A stretch of 64,000 nt of DNA from Pseudomonas sp. PDM15 (GCF_014851565.1 NZ_JACVAA010000004.1:124001-188000); one strand, 5' to 3'. Numbered from the stretch's first letter, positions 37,734 to 47,389 are shown. Numbers and translations: made by a program. Notes: generated by a model from the letters alone, not told the origin.

Positions 37734-38792
37734 ATGAGTGAACGCAAGACCCTGCCCGGCTACCGCCTGGCCATGTTCGCCACCGCCCTGGCGGTGGTGG
37801 TGGTGCTGCTCGGCGCCTATACCCGGCTGACCCACGCCGGCCTCGGCTGCCCGGACTGGCCGGGCTGCTACGGCTTCATCGGCGTGCCGATGAGCGAGCA
37901 CAAGCAGAGCCTGGCCGAGGAGCGCTTCCCCCATGCGCCGGTGGAGGTGGAGAAGGGCTGGAACGAGATGGTTCACCGCTACTTCGCCGGTACCCTCGGT
38001 CTGGTCATCCTCGGTCTGGCCGTGCAGGCCCTGCGCCGCCGCGCTGTCGACGGCCAGCCGTTGAAGCTGCCGTTGCTGCTGCTCGGCGTGGTCATCGCCC
38101 AGGCCGCCTTCGGCATGTGGACGGTCACCCTCAAGCTGTGGCCGCAGGTGGTCACGGGCCACCTGCTCGGCGGCTTCACTACCCTGGCCCTGTTGTTCCT
38201 GCTCAGCCTGCGCCTGTCCGGCGCGCTGCCGGTGTTGCCCGGACTTTCCCTGCGCCTGCGCGCGCTGGCCGGTGTGGCGCTGGTGCTGGCGGGCTGCCAG
38301 ATCGCTCTGGGCGGCTGGGTCAGCTCCAACTACGCGGCGGTGGCCTGCGTCGATCTGCCGACCTGCCATGGTGAATGGTGGCCGGCGATGGACTTCGCCA
38401 ACGGCTTCCACCTGACCCAGCACATCGGCCCCAACTACCTGGGTGGTCAACTCGACAGCGACGCCCGCACCGCCATCCATATGACCCACAGGCTCGGTGC
38501 GGTGGCGCTCAGCCTGGTTCTGCTGCTGCTGGCCTGGCGTCTGCGCGCCGCCGGCCTCGGTCGTCTGGCCGGCCTGCTGCTGCTGGCGCTGGCCGCGCAG
38601 GTCAGCCTGGGTGTGAGCAACGTGCTGCTGCACCTGCCGCTGGCCGTGGCCGTGGCGCACAACGCCGGCGGCGCCGCGCTGCTGCTGGTGCTGGTCCTGA
38701 TCAACTATCGCCTGCGGGCGGTTCCCCTGGCGGCGAGCAAGCGCGTGGAGGCCGACCTGGCCGACACCCGCCTCGCTCCGCTGGGTAAATAA
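37734..38792 (+). CDS. ctaA: Haem A synthase (COX15/CtaA)
   Basis: The protein has 352 residues with about eight membrane helices. Typical motifs are GAYTRLTHAGLGCPDWPGCYGF near 23-45, EMVHRYFAG near 80, and MTHRLGAVALSLVLLLLAWR near 247. It hydroxylates the C8 methyl of haem O to make haem A. The haem-ligating histidines lie in the MVHRYFAG and MTHRLGA segments. It is followed by ctaB after 15 bp. Confidence 0.94.
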   Translation: MSERKTLPGYRLAMFATALAVVVVLLGAYTRLTHAGLGCPDWPGCYGFIGVPMSEHKQSLAEERFPHAPVEVEKGWNEMVHRYFAGTLGLVILGLAVQALRRRAVDGQPLKLPLLLLGVVIAQAAFGMWTVTLKLWPQVVTGHLLGGFTTLALLFLLSLRLSGALPVLPGLSLRLRALAGVALVLAGCQIALGGWVSSNYAAVACVDLPTCHGEWWPAMDFANGFHLTQHIGPNYLGGQLDSDARTAIHMTHRLGAVALSLVLLLLAWRLRAAGLGRLAGLLLLALAAQVSLGVSNVLLHLPLAVAVAHNAGGAALLLVLVLINYRLRAVPLAASKRVEADLADTRLAPLGK

Positions 38793-38807
38793 GCAAGGAG
38801 ATACGCC

Positions 38808-39707
38808 ATGGCTACTGTGCTGCGAGCCCACTCCGAATCCGCCAGCTGGCGCGACTACCTGGAGCTGACCAAGCCCCGGGTGGTACTGCTGATGCTGATC
38901 ACCTCGCTGGTCGGCATGTTCCTCGCCACCCGCGCCGGCGTGCCCTGGACCGTGCTGTTGTTCGGCAACCTCGGCATCGGCCTGTGCGCCGGGGCTGCGG
39001 CGGCGGTCAACCATGTGGTCGACCGGCGCATCGACTCGATCATGGCGCGCACCCACAAGCGCCCGGTCACTGCCGGGCGGCTCTCGGTGCCGGCAGCGCT
39101 GGGCTTCGCCCTGCTGCTGGCGGTGGCCGGGATGGCTCTGCTGCTCAGCTTCACCAACGAGCTGGCCGCCTGGCTGACCCTGGCCTCGCTGCTCGGCTAC
39201 GCAGTGCTCTACACCGGCTTTCTCAAGCGCGCCACGCCGCAGAACATCGTGATCGGCGGGTTGGCCGGCGCCGCGCCGCCGCTGCTCGGCTGGGTCGCCG
39301 TTACCGGGCATATCAGTGCCGAGCCGCTGCTGCTGGTGCTGATCATCTTCGCCTGGACCCCGCCGCACTTCTGGGCCCTGGCCATCCACCGCAAGGAGGA
39401 ATACGCCAAGGCCGACATCCCCATGCTGCCGGTGACCCACGGCGAGCACTACACCAAGGTGCACATCCTGCTGTACACCGCCGTGATGCTGGCAGTGACC
39501 CTGCTGCCCTACGCCATCCACATGAGCGGGCCGCTCTATCTCGCCGCCGCGCTGGTGCTCGGCGGACGCTTCATGTTCTGGGTCTGGGTGCTGTACCGTG
39601 ACAGCCGGCCGCACGCCGCGATCAACACCTTCAAGTACAGTATCTGGTACCTGTTCCTGCTGTTCATCGCCCTGCTGGCGGACCACTACCTGCTGCTCAA
39701 CCTCTGA
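38808..39707 (+). CDS. ctaB: Protohaem IX farnesyltransferase (haem O synthase)
   Basis: The protein has 299 residues with about nine membrane helices. It is a UbiA-type prenyltransferase. The acid motif is NHVVDRRIDSIMARTHKRPV near 67-86, the first Asp-rich site. A second site lies in WTPPHFWALAIHRKEEYAKADIPMLPVTHG. It makes haem O from haem b for ctaA. CAAGGAG precedes the ATG. Also called cyoE in the bo3 system; this copy belongs to the aa3 cluster. Confidence 0.95.
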   Translation: MATVLRAHSESASWRDYLELTKPRVVLLMLITSLVGMFLATRAGVPWTVLLFGNLGIGLCAGAAAAVNHVVDRRIDSIMARTHKRPVTAGRLSVPAALGFALLLAVAGMALLLSFTNELAAWLTLASLLGYAVLYTGFLKRATPQNIVIGGLAGAAPPLLGWVAVTGHISAEPLLLVLIIFAWTPPHFWALAIHRKEEYAKADIPMLPVTHGEHYTKVHILLYTAVMLAVTLLPYAIHMSGPLYLAAALVLGGRFMFWVWVLYRDSRPHAAINTFKYSIWYLFLLFIALLADHYLLLNL

Positions 39708-39777
39708 GCGCAACCCCGCAGCATCCCTGGGCGGCCGCGAGACTCGCGCGCCGCCCGCCGCTTCCAAGAGAGAGTTC

Positions 39778-40413
39778 ATGAGTCGTACGCAGAAAACCGT
39801 CATCGTCCTCGCCGCCCTGGTCGCCCTGGTGCTGGGCCTCACCGTCAACAAGGTGCTCAACAGCAAAGGCGACGGCACCGACAAGGTGGCCTTGCTGGAT
39901 GCCGGCATCGTCCTGTTGCCGCAGAGCCGCAGCCTGCCCTCGCTGGCGCTGACCGACCAGAACGGCCAGGCGCTGCAGGTCGATCAGCTGAAGGACAAAT
40001 GGAGCCTGCTGTTCTTCGGTTACACCTTCTGCCCGGACATCTGCCCGGCCACCCTGGCCCAGCTGCGCCAGCTGCAGGGCATGCTGCCGGCCGAGGCCAA
40101 GGACAAGCTGCGCGTGGTGCTGGTGACGGTCGACCCGCACCGCGACACCCCGGAGCAGCTGAAGAAATACCTGGGCTTCTTCGACCCGGCCTTCCTCGGC
40201 CTGACCGGCAGCCAGGAAGACCTGCAGAAGCTGGCCGCGGCGGTGAGCATTCCCTACATCCCGGCCGACACCAGCAAGGAAAACTACACCGTCGACCACA
40301 GCGGCAACCTGGTGATCATTGGCCCGGACGGCACCCAGCGCGGCTTTATCCGCGCACCGGTGAACAACGACAAGCTGGCGGCCCAGTTGCCCTCGCTGCT
40401 GCAGATCCAGTAG
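39778..40413 (+). CDS. SCO1/SenC copper chaperone
   Basis: The protein has 211 residues. An N-terminal membrane anchor (VIVLAALVALVLGLTVN) precedes a thioredoxin-fold domain with CPDIC near 87-91 (FFGYTFCPDICPATLAQLR) and a conserved His in YTVDHSG near 170, the copper site of Sco proteins. It prepares the CuA site of CoxB. The start lies just after GAGAGAGTTC. It ends the cox cluster and is followed by a strong terminator. Confidence 0.93.
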   Translation: MSRTQKTVIVLAALVALVLGLTVNKVLNSKGDGTDKVALLDAGIVLLPQSRSLPSLALTDQNGQALQVDQLKDKWSLLFFGYTFCPDICPATLAQLRQLQGMLPAEAKDKLRVVLVTVDPHRDTPEQLKKYLGFFDPAFLGLTGSQEDLQKLAAAVSIPYIPADTSKENYTVDHSGNLVIIGPDGTQRGFIRAPVNNDKLAAQLPSLLQIQ

Positions 40414-40476
40414 CTGTCTGTGTCCCGGATTGCATCCGGGCTCAGACTGCGGCTTGCAGCCGGCCTAGCAGAAACG

Positions 40477-40505
40477 AAAAAGCCCGCTCTCAGAGCGGGC
40501 TTTTT
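40477..40505. terminator. Bidirectional terminator between sco and metQ
   Basis: Stem AGCCCGCTC (40481-40489) with GAGCGGGCT (40493-40501). A-rich bases precede it and TTTTT follows, so it works for both convergent operons. Confidence 0.92.
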
Positions 40506-40527
40506 ATTGTGCGGCGGGCTGCGGCGA

Positions 40528-41307
40528 TCAGAACGCCGGGACCACGGCACCCTTGTACTTGTCCGCGATGAACTGCTTCACCTCGGCGCTGTGCAGGGCC
40601 TTGGCCAGCTTCTGCAGGTCGGCGTTGTCCTTCTTCTCGGCGGTGGTCACCAGGATGTTGACGTACGGCGAGTCGGAGCCTTCGATCACCAGGGCGTCCT
40701 TGGTCGGGTTGAGGCCGGCTTCCAGGGCGTAGTTGGTGTTGATCAGGGCCAGGTCGACCTGGGCCAGAACGCGCGGCAGGGTGGCCGCTTCCAGTTCACG
40801 CACCTTGATGCCCTTCGGGTTCTCGGCGATGTCCTTGACGGTGGCGGTGATGCCGGCGTCGGCCTTCAGCTTGATCACACCGGCCTTCTGCAGCAGCAGC
40901 AGGGCACGACCGCCGTTGGTGGCGTCGTTGGGAATCACGACCTGGGCGCCTTCGCTTAGCTCGGTTAGGTTCTTGATCTTGCTGGAGTAGGCGCCGAAGG
41001 GCTCGACGTGCACGCCGGCGATGCTCACCAGCTGGGTGCCACGCGAGGCGTTGAACTCGTCCAGGTACGGCTGGTGCTGGAAGAAGTTGGCGTCCAGGCG
41101 GCCTTCGGCAACCTGCACGTTCGGCTGCACGTAGTCGGTGAAGACCTTGATCTTCAGCTCGACGCCTTCCTTGGCCAGGGCCGGTTTGACGAACTCGAGG
41201 AGCTCCGCGTGCGGCACGGCGGTGGCCGCCACGCTGATCTCGCCGGCGTGGGCGGCGGCGGAGGTGAGGGCCGCAGCGGCGGCCAGGGCGGTCAGCAGTT
41301 TCTTCAT
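40528..41307 (-). CDS. metQ: Methionine ABC transporter substrate-binding protein
   Basis: The protein has 259 residues of the NLPA family. A signal peptide (MKKLLTALAAAAALTSAAAHA) precedes the binding domain, with EGRLDANFFQHQPYLDEFN near 73 and GVHVEPFGAYSSKIKNLTEL near 100, which are typical of MetQ. No lipobox Cys is visible at the cleavage point, so it may be soluble in the periplasm. It is third in the metNIQ operon. Confidence 0.93.
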   Translation of the reverse strand: MKKLLTALAAAAALTSAAAHAGEISVAATAVPHAELLEFVKPALAKEGVELKIKVFTDYVQPNVQVAEGRLDANFFQHQPYLDEFNASRGTQLVSIAGVHVEPFGAYSSKIKNLTELSEGAQVVIPNDATNGGRALLLLQKAGVIKLKADAGITATVKDIAENPKGIKVRELEAATLPRVLAQVDLALINTNYALEAGLNPTKDALVIEGSDSPYVNILVTTAEKKDNADLQKLAKALHSAEVKQFIADKYKGAVVPAF

Positions 41308-41383
41308 GTTCAGCTCCTTGTGGGATATGGCGCGGGGTTCGACGGGTGGCCGGTTGCCCGCTGTTCTAGGTGGTGCGAATGGG

Positions 41384-42064
41384 TTACTTGCGCGAGAAGT
41401 GGATGACCAGCTTGTCGCCGACCATCTGCAGGACCTGCACCAGGATCAGTAGGAGGATGACGGTCACCGCCATCACGTCCGGCTGGTAGCGCTGGTAGCC
41501 GTAGCGCACGGCCAGGTCGCCGAGACCGCCGCCGCCGATCAGGCCGCTCATGGCGGTGTAGGAAACCAGGGTGATGGCGGTCACGGTGGTGGCCGCGATC
41601 AGCCCTGGCAGCGCCTCTGGCAGCAGGGCGCGGAAGATGATCTGCAGGGTGCTGGCGCCCATCGCCTGGGTCGCCTCGATAATGCCGCGGTCGACCTCGC
41701 GCAGGGCGGTTTCCACCAGGCGGGCGAAGAAGGGCGTGGCGCCCACCACCAGCGGCGGGATGGCGCCGGCGACGCCCAGCGAGGTGCCGGTGATCATCAC
41801 TGTCAGCGGGATCATCAGGATCAGCAGGATCACGAACGGCACCGAGCGCAACACGTTCACCACCAGCGACAGCACGCCGTACAGCGCGCGTTGCTCGAAC
41901 ATCTGCCGCGGGCCGGTGAGGAACAGCAGCACGCCGAGCGGCAGGCCGAGCAGCACGGTGAACAGGGTGGCGCCGCCGAGCATGTTGAGGGTGTCGAGAC
42001 TGGCGTAGCCGATCTCCTCCCAGTCGACGTTCGGTAGCCAGTTGGCCAGCAGTTGCTCGAGCAT
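41384..42064 (-). CDS. metI: Methionine ABC transporter permease
   Basis: The protein has 226 residues with about five membrane helices. The permease coupling motif lies in EATQAMGASTLQIIFRALLPEALPGLIAATTVTAITLVSYTAMSG near 130-175. The start ATG overlaps the metN stop by one base. Together with MetN and MetQ it imports D- and L-methionine. Confidence 0.94.
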   Translation of the reverse strand: MLEQLLANWLPNVDWEEIGYASLDTLNMLGGATLFTVLLGLPLGVLLFLTGPRQMFEQRALYGVLSLVVNVLRSVPFVILLILMIPLTVMITGTSLGVAGAIPPLVVGATPFFARLVETALREVDRGIIEATQAMGASTLQIIFRALLPEALPGLIAATTVTAITLVSYTAMSGLIGGGGLGDLAVRYGYQRYQPDVMAVTVILLLILVQVLQMVGDKLVIHFSRK

Positions 42065-43071
42065 CAGCGCAGTACCTCCAGGTGCACGTCGGCGGCGTGG
42101 AAGCGCGCCAGCGCGGCGTCGATGTCGCCGCCGGTCAGGGCCAGGGTCAGCTGGCCGTAGGGCGTGTCCTTGATGCGGTCGATGCGCCCGGCCAGGATGC
42201 TGTAGTCGACCCCGGTCTCCCGGGCTACGGTGCCGAGCAACGGCGCGTAGGTGGCCTCGCCCTGGAAGGTCAGGCGCAGGATCCTGCCGCTGACATGGGC
42301 GAAGTCATCACGCTGCTCGTTCTCGTCGATGTGCTCGTCTTCCTGCACGAAGCGGCGGGTGGTCGGGTGCTGCGGGTGGAGGAACACCTGGGCCACCGGG
42401 CCCTGCTCGACTATGGTGCCGGCGTCCATCACCGCCACCTGGTCGCAGACCCGGCGGATCACATCCATCTCGTGGGTGATGAGGACAATGGTCAGGCCCA
42501 GCTCGCGGTTGATCTCGGCCAGCAGTTGCAGGACCTGGCCGGTGGTTTGCGGGTCGAGGGCACTGGTGGCCTCGTCGCACAGCAGGATCTTCGGGCGGGT
42601 GGCCAGCGCGCGGGCAATACCGACGCGCTGCTTCTGGCCGCCGGACAGCTGCGCCGGAAACTTGTTGGCGTGATCGCTGAGGCCGACGCGGGCCAGCAGC
42701 TCGGCGACGCGCTGGGTGATCTGCTCGCGGCTCAGCTCGCCGGCCAGCTCCAGCGGCATGGCCACGTTGGCGGCGACGGTCTTCGACGACAGCAGGTTGA
42801 AGTGCTGGAAGATCATCCCGACCTGGCGGCGGAAGCGGCGCAGACCCCTGGCATCCAGCGCGGTAACGTCTTCGCCATCGATCTCGATGCGGCCGCCGCT
42901 GGGCTCTTCCAGGCGGTTGATCAGGCGCAGCAATGTGCTCTTGCCGGCGCCGGAGTGGCCGATCAGGCCGAACACCTGGCCGCGCTCGACGCGCAGGCTG
43001 GTGGGCTGCAGGGCGGGCACATCGCGCCCGGCGACCCGATAGGTCTTGTTGACGTGGTGAAACTCGATCAC
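42064..43071 (-). CDS. metN: Methionine ABC transporter ATP-binding protein
   Basis: The protein has 335 residues. Walker [10 protein letters not shown] is at about 38-46, the ABC signature LSGGQKQR near 141, and Walker [13 protein letters not shown] near 161. The C-terminal 80 residues are the NIL domain that binds methionine and trans-inhibits the transporter. GTG 43071 gives the usual N-terminus [12 protein letters not shown]. No Pseudomonas-type riboswitch is visible upstream. Confidence 0.95.
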   Translation of the reverse strand: MIEFHHVNKTYRVAGRDVPALQPTSLRVERGQVFGLIGHSGAGKSTLLRLINRLEEPSGGRIEIDGEDVTALDARGLRRFRRQVGMIFQHFNLLSSKTVAANVAMPLELAGELSREQITQRVAELLARVGLSDHANKFPAQLSGGQKQRVGIARALATRPKILLCDEATSALDPQTTGQVLQLLAEINRELGLTIVLITHEMDVIRRVCDQVAVMDAGTIVEQGPVAQVFLHPQHPTTRRFVQEDEHIDENEQRDDFAHVSGRILRLTFQGEATYAPLLGTVARETGVDYSILAGRIDRIKDTPYGQLTLALTGGDIDAALARFHAADVHLEVLR

Positions 43072-43240
43072 GGAGCGAACCTTGTGGGTACGTTGAAGGC
43101 TGTCTGCCGGCATGGAGGTGGGGCCGGCGATTTCAGCAAGCGTAGGCGGTTGGCCGAAAGCCGCGCATTTTAGCCGCTTTGTTTATGCGCTCTTAGTCTT
43201 TATTGGCCTGAATTGTTTTCAGAAGGGAATAAGAGCGAAA

Positions 43241-43261
43241 CGGCCGCCTCGTGGGCGGCCG
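43241..43261 (-). terminator. Terminator after the Ala-rich periplasmic protein gene
   Basis: Minus-strand stem of CGGCCGCC (43241-43248) with GGCGGCCG (43254-43261), followed on the minus strand by GTTTCGCTC. The T-run is short. Confidence 0.6.
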
Positions 43262-43279
43262 TGGTCACACAGTGAGGAA

Positions 43280-44296
43280 TCAGCCGTTGCTTTGCGGGCT
43301 CAGCACCAGGCGCGGTTCCTGATCCGGCTTGAGTACCGGCGAGAACTGCGGGGCGAAGGCCGGGTCGAGCTTCTTGATCCGCGCCGAGAGCAGGGCGGCG
43401 ACGAAGGGATAGTCCTTGGCCTCGCGCACTTCCAGGCGCACCGCGCAGTCGAAGGCCACCACGTCGGCCGCTACCTGGTCCAGCAGATTGCGCAGGCTTT
43501 CGCGGTCATTGGCATCGAGCATCGGCATGGGCACGCTGCTGCTGGCGGCCGCCGGATCGATCAGGCGTGCACGGGGCGCGGCGGCCACGACCGGCGCGGC
43601 GGCTTCCACCTTGGCGACTGCAGGTGCTGGGGCTGCGGCAGGTTGCGCGGCGGCGGCCTGCTGGGCTCGGGCTTCACGTTCCGCGGCGGCCTTTTCCTCG
43701 GCCAGCTTCTGCTGGCGGGCGCGCTCGGCTTCCTTCTTGGCGATGATCGCCTCGGCTTCCTGCAGGCGGCGCTCAACGTCCTCGCGACGCTCTGCGGGGT
43801 TCTCGGCGGCCACCGCCGGTTTGGCCGCGACCTTGGCCGGAGCCGGAGCCGGAGCCGGAGCTGGCTGCGCTTGCGGTTTGGCTGCGGCCACTGCTGCTGG
43901 CTTGGTACCGCTCTCGGCGGCGCTGGCGGCCAGGCTGGCCTGGTATTCCTGCTTCAGCGCCGGGGAGGCCGCGCTCAGGTGCTGCTGGCCCTGGCTCAAG
44001 GTGGCGTTGGCCGCGGCGGCGTTGCCGGCCTGCAGCTGCTGGCGGCCCTGTTTCAGGTAGGCATTGGCCAGCTCGCGCTGGTATTGGCCGATACGCACAT
44101 CGTTGCTGGCGGTATGCTGGCGCAGGGTGTTGAGGCTGCTTTCGGCGGCCTGCAGCTCGCCGCGGGCGATCAGTGCGGAGACCTGGCTGAAGTCCTTTAC
44201 CAGAGTATCCACGGTCCAATATTCGGCACGGGCTTCGCTCAGCAGCAGGCCGAGGCCGAGTGCGGCGAGATAACGATAGCTTCCCTTGTTCATCAT
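43280..44296 (-). CDS. Ala/Gln-rich secreted protein with TPR-like and coiled-coil regions
   Basis: The product has 338 residues. The signal peptide MMNKGSYRYLAALGLGLLLSEARA precedes a helical domain (about 25-130). A proline/alanine linker PAPAPAPAP near 150, coded by a GGAGCC-type hexamer repeat, follows. A charged coiled coil (about 165-225, RREDVERRLQEAEAIIAKKEAERARQQKLAEEK) and a C-terminal globular part of 90 residues complete it. The function is unknown. It lies between metN and znuB; its own signal peptide suggests an envelope role. From memory, the P. aeruginosa homologue is PA5502. Confidence 0.8.
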   Translation of the reverse strand: MMNKGSYRYLAALGLGLLLSEARAEYWTVDTLVKDFSQVSALIARGELQAAESSLNTLRQHTASNDVRIGQYQRELANAYLKQGRQQLQAGNAAAANATLSQGQQHLSAASPALKQEYQASLAASAAESGTKPAAVAAAKPQAQPAPAPAPAPAKVAAKPAVAAENPAERREDVERRLQEAEAIIAKKEAERARQQKLAEEKAAAEREARAQQAAAAQPAAAPAPAVAKVEAAAPVVAAAPRARLIDPAAASSSVPMPMLDANDRESLRNLLDQVAADVVAFDCAVRLEVREAKDYPFVAALLSARIKKLDPAFAPQFSPVLKPDQEPRLVLSPQSNG

Positions 44297-44346
44297 GTGA
44301 CCCGTTGGTTTTGGTGCGTTTTGGATTGGGCAAAAAACGCCCAATG

Positions 44347-45135
44347 CTAACGAGCCCGACGGGGCAGAGCAAAGCCTATGAGGAAAATTGCTGCCGCTGA
44401 TACCACGATAGAAGGCCCGGCTGGCGTGTCCTGGAACCAGGAAAGGCTCAAGCCCGCGGCTACCGCGAGCATGCCGAGCAAACTGGCGCCGATCGCCATC
44501 TGTTCCGGGGTGCGCGCATGGCGCTGGGCGGCGGCGGCCGGAATGATCAGCAGCGAGGTGATCAGCAGCACCCCGACTATCTTCATGGCCACGGCGATGA
44601 CCACCGCGATCAGCAGCATCAGCGCCAGGCGCAGGCTCGCCACCGGCAGGCCTTCGACCCGCGCCAGCTCCTCGTGCACGGTGATCGCCAGCAGACGCCG
44701 CCACAACGGCAGCAGCAGGGCCAGGACCAGGGCGCAGCCGCCGAGAATCCAGGCCAGGTCGGTGCTGCCGACGGCCAGCAGGTCGCCGAACAGGTAGCCC
44801 ATCAGGTCGATGCGCACCTCATCCATGAAGCTCAGTACCACCAGTCCCAGCGACAGGGTGGTCGGCGCCAGGATGCCGAGCAGGGTGTCCGAGGCCAGTG
44901 CCTGGCGCTGCTGCAGGGTCACCAGCAACACGGCCAGCAGCAGGCAGCCGACGGTGACCGCCAGGGTCGGATTGAGGTCGAGCAGGAAGCCCAGGGCCAC
45001 GCCGAGCAGGGCGGCGTGGGACAGGGTATCGCCGAAATAGGCCATGCGCCGCCACACCACGAAGGAGCCGAGCGGGCCGGCCACCAGGGCCAGGGCGAGG
45101 CCGGCGAGCAGGGCGTTGAGGAGGAATTCGGGCAT
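44347..45135 (-). CDS. znuB: Zinc ABC transporter permease
   Basis: The protein has 262 residues with about eight membrane helices. The ABC-3 family signature MAYFGDTLSHAALLGVALGF lies near 31-50. It is the inner-membrane channel for zinc with ZnuC and ZnuA. ATG 45135 overlaps the znuC stop (TGATG), which favours it over an upstream ATG. It is repressed by Zur through the box at 46449. Confidence 0.94.
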   Translation of the reverse strand: MPEFLLNALLAGLALALVAGPLGSFVVWRRMAYFGDTLSHAALLGVALGFLLDLNPTLAVTVGCLLLAVLLVTLQQRQALASDTLLGILAPTTLSLGLVVLSFMDEVRIDLMGYLFGDLLAVGSTDLAWILGGCALVLALLLPLWRRLLAITVHEELARVEGLPVASLRLALMLLIAVVIAVAMKIVGVLLITSLLIIPAAAAQRHARTPEQMAIGASLLGMLAVAAGLSLSWFQDTPAGPSIVVSAAAIFLIGFALPRRAR

Positions 45136-45926
45136 CAGTGCTTGCACCCCGGACCGTGCACGTGGGCCGGGCCGTGAATGGTCAGGCCTGGCGCCTCGAC
45201 CACCGCGCCGTGCAGGTCATGGCTGTGGTCGTGGTGGTGGTGGTAGATGGCAAGGCTCTTGGCGTCCTGGCCGAACATCTCGACGAAGGCCGGGTCGTTG
45301 CTCACCTGTTCCGGGTGGCCGGAGCAGCACACGTGGCGATTCAGGCAGACCACCTGGTCGGTGGTGCTCATCACCAGGTGCAGGTCGTGGGACACCATCA
45401 GCACGCCGCAGCCGTGGCGGTCGCGCAGGCGAGTGATCAGGCGGTACAGCTCGGCCTGGCCGGCCACGTCGACGCCCTGCACCGGCTCGTCGAGCACCAG
45501 CAGCTGCGGTTCGCGCAGCAGGGCGCGGGCCAGCAGCACGCGCTGCAGCTCGCCGCCGGAGATGCTCTGCAGCGGGCTGTCCAGCACCTGCTCGGCGCCG
45601 ACTTCGGCCAGCGCGGCCATGGCGGCGGCGCGATCCACGCCCGGCACCAGGCGCAGGAAGCGCAGCACCGAGAGCGGCAGGGTCGGCTCGACGTGCAGCT
45701 TCTGCGGCATGTAGCCGATGCGCAGGCGCGCCTTGCGCTGCACGCTGCCGCGATCAGGCTTGAGCAGGCCGAGCACGGTGCGTACCAGGGTGGTCTTGCC
45801 GGCGCCGTTGGGGCCGATCAGGGTGACGATTTCGCCGGGGCGCACGGTCAGCTGCACGTCCTGCAGCACCGCCTGGCCGGAGAAGCCGACGCCGACGCCG
45901 TCGAGGCGGATCAGTGCCTCGCTCAT
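45135..45926 (-). CDS. znuC: Zinc ABC transporter ATP-binding protein
   Basis: The protein has 263 residues. Walker A GPNGAGKT is at 38-45, the signature [14 protein letters not shown] near 131, and Walker [13 protein letters not shown] near 152. The C-terminus is strongly His-rich ([12 protein letters not shown] near 226 and [13 protein letters not shown]), likely binding metal. It overlaps the zur stop by 4 bp. Confidence 0.95.
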   Translation of the reverse strand: MSEALIRLDGVGVGFSGQAVLQDVQLTVRPGEIVTLIGPNGAGKTTLVRTVLGLLKPDRGSVQRKARLRIGYMPQKLHVEPTLPLSVLRFLRLVPGVDRAAAMAALAEVGAEQVLDSPLQSISGGELQRVLLARALLREPQLLVLDEPVQGVDVAGQAELYRLITRLRDRHGCGVLMVSHDLHLVMSTTDQVVCLNRHVCCSGHPEQVSNDPAFVEMFGQDAKSLAIYHHHHDHSHDLHGAVVEAPGLTIHGPAHVHGPGCKH

Positions 45927-46423
45927 CGCGGGCCCTGGCAGCCGGCGCAGAGGCCGACCACTTCGACGGTCTGGCTCTCCACGGTGAAGCCGACCTGGCT
46001 GGCACCGCTGACAATGGCCTGGCTGATCGACGCCTGTTCCAGCTCGATGGCGGTGTGGCAGCTGCGGCAGATCAGGAACTGGCCCTGGTGCAGCTCGCCC
46101 GGGTGCACGCAACCGATAAAGGCGTTGAGCGATGCGATGCGATGCACCAGGCCGTTTTCCAGGAGGAAATCCAGGGCGCGGTACACGGTGGGCGGCGCGG
46201 CGCGGCGGCCGTCCTCATCGCTGAGTACGCCGAGGATATCGTAGGCGCCCAGCGGCTTGTGGCTGGCCCAGACCAGTTCCAGCACGCGCTTGCGCAGCGC
46301 GGTCAGGCGCGTGCCCTGCTTGGCGCACAGTGCCTCGGCCTCGGCCAGGGCGGCGGCCACGCAGCGCGAATGGTCGTGCGGCAGGCAGGCCAGCGGGGTG
46401 TTATCGGTCAGCGGCTTGAACAT
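45923..46423 (-). CDS. zur: Zinc uptake regulator (Fur family)
   Basis: The protein has 166 residues. A winged helix ([25 protein letters not shown], then [20 protein letters not shown]) precedes a metal domain. Structural zinc cysteines are CRSC (119-122) and CAGC (159-162). It represses znuA and its own zur-znuCB operon when zinc is sufficient. ATG 46423 is the natural start. Confidence 0.95.
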   Translation of the reverse strand: MFKPLTDNTPLACLPHDHSRCVAAALAEAEALCAKQGTRLTALRKRVLELVWASHKPLGAYDILGVLSDEDGRRAAPPTVYRALDFLLENGLVHRIASLNAFIGCVHPGELHQGQFLICRSCHTAIELEQASISQAIVSGASQVGFTVESQTVEVVGLCAGCQGPR

Positions 46424-46448
46424 GACGAGGACGTCCGGGTGAAGAGAC

Positions 46449-46461
46449 GTTATTCTATAAC
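46449..46461. promoter_or_regulatory. Zur box between zur and znuA
   Basis: GTTAT-TCT-ATAAC is a perfect dyad with a 3-bp centre, close to the known Zur consensus. It lies 25 bp from the zur start and 25 bp from znuA, so one site can control both divergent promoters. Confidence 0.8.
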
Positions 46462-46486
46462 TCTTTTTCTGCCGAGTCTTGCCGTC

Positions 46487-47389
46487 GTGTCGCGTCTGTT
46501 CGTTGTTCTCGCTTTCTCCCTGCTCAGCCTGGCCGCCCAGGCCGAGGTGCGCGTACTGACCAGCATCAAGCCGCTGCAGCTGATCGCCGCCGCCGTGCAG
46601 GGCGACCTCGGCCAGCCCGAGGTGTTGCTGCCGCCGGGGGCTTCGCCGCACCACTTCGCCCTGCGTCCGTCGGACGTGCGCCGGGTGCAGAGCGCCGACC
46701 TGCTGTACTGGATCGGCGCGGACATGGAAAGCTTCCTGCCGCGAGTGCTTAGCGGCCGCGAGCGGCCTAGCGTAGCCGTGCAGGACCTGCCGGGCCTGAC
46801 CCTGCGCCACTTCGGCGAAGGTGAGCATCAGCACCATGACGAACATGGCGAGGACGAGCACGACCACGACCATCGCCCCGGCAGCCTGGATGCGCATCTG
46901 TGGCTGCTGCCGGCCAATGCGCGGGTAATCGCCGCCAAGATGGCGGCCGACCTTTCCGCTGCCGACCTGGCCAATGCCGCGCGCTACCAGGCCAACCTGC
47001 AGGCCTTCGAGCAGCGCCTGTCCGCGGCTGATGCGGCGACCAAGGCCCGCCTGGCGCCGCTGGCTAGCAAGCCGTTCTTCGTCTTCCACCAGGCCTTCGA
47101 CTACTTCGAAGCCGCCTATGGCCTGCAGCACGCCGGTGTCTTCACCGCCGCCAGCGAGGTGCAGCCGGGGGCACGCCATGTGGCGGCGATGCGTGAGCGC
47201 TTGCAGGCGACCGGTCCGGCCTGCGTGTTCAGCGAGCCGCCGCTGCGCCCGCGCCTGGCGGACACCTTGTCCGCCGGCCTGCCGGTGCAGCTGGCCGAGC
47301 TGGATGCGCTGGGTGCCAAGGCCGCGAGCTACGAGCAGTTGTTGACCGACCTGGGTAGCGGCCTGGCCGGCTGCCTGGAAAGCCTCTGA
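46487..47389 (+). CDS. znuA: Zinc ABC transporter substrate-binding protein
   Basis: The protein has about 300 residues. A signal peptide (SRLFVVLAFSLLSLAAQA) is followed by LTSIKPLQLIAAAVQGD and GASPHHFALRPSDVRRVQ. Between the lobes is the His/Asp-rich loop HQHHDEHGEDEHDHDH near 120-140 that characterises zinc-type binding proteins. DAHLWL and the FVFHQAFDYF His are the other ligands. The GTG start at 46487 lacks a strong ribosome binding site and its position is uncertain by a few codons. Confidence 0.92.
   Translation: MSRLFVVLAFSLLSLAAQAEVRVLTSIKPLQLIAAAVQGDLGQPEVLLPPGASPHHFALRPSDVRRVQSADLLYWIGADMESFLPRVLSGRERPSVAVQDLPGLTLRHFGEGEHQHHDEHGEDEHDHDHRPGSLDAHLWLLPANARVIAAKMAADLSAADLANAARYQANLQAFEQRLSAADAATKARLAPLASKPFFVFHQAFDYFEAAYGLQHAGVFTAASEVQPGARHVAAMRERLQATGPACVFSEPPLRPRLADTLSAGLPVQLAELDALGAKAASYEQLLTDLGSGLAGCLESL

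Noticed and set aside
36861..39908. Open frame of about 1015 codons on the minus strand opposite ctaA, ctaB and the SURF1 genes
   Set aside because: It runs antisense to recognised genes, has His/Gln/Arg-rich low-complexity composition typical of GC-rich shadow frames, and no ribosome binding site.
43839..43865. GGAGCC-type hexamer repeat as a possible regulatory microsatellite
   Set aside because: It lies in frame inside the Ala-rich protein gene and encodes a Pro-Ala linker.
45914..46486. Upstream extension of the znuA frame by about 190 codons
   Set aside because: It runs antisense through zur and across the Zur box; the signal peptide begins at about 46487.
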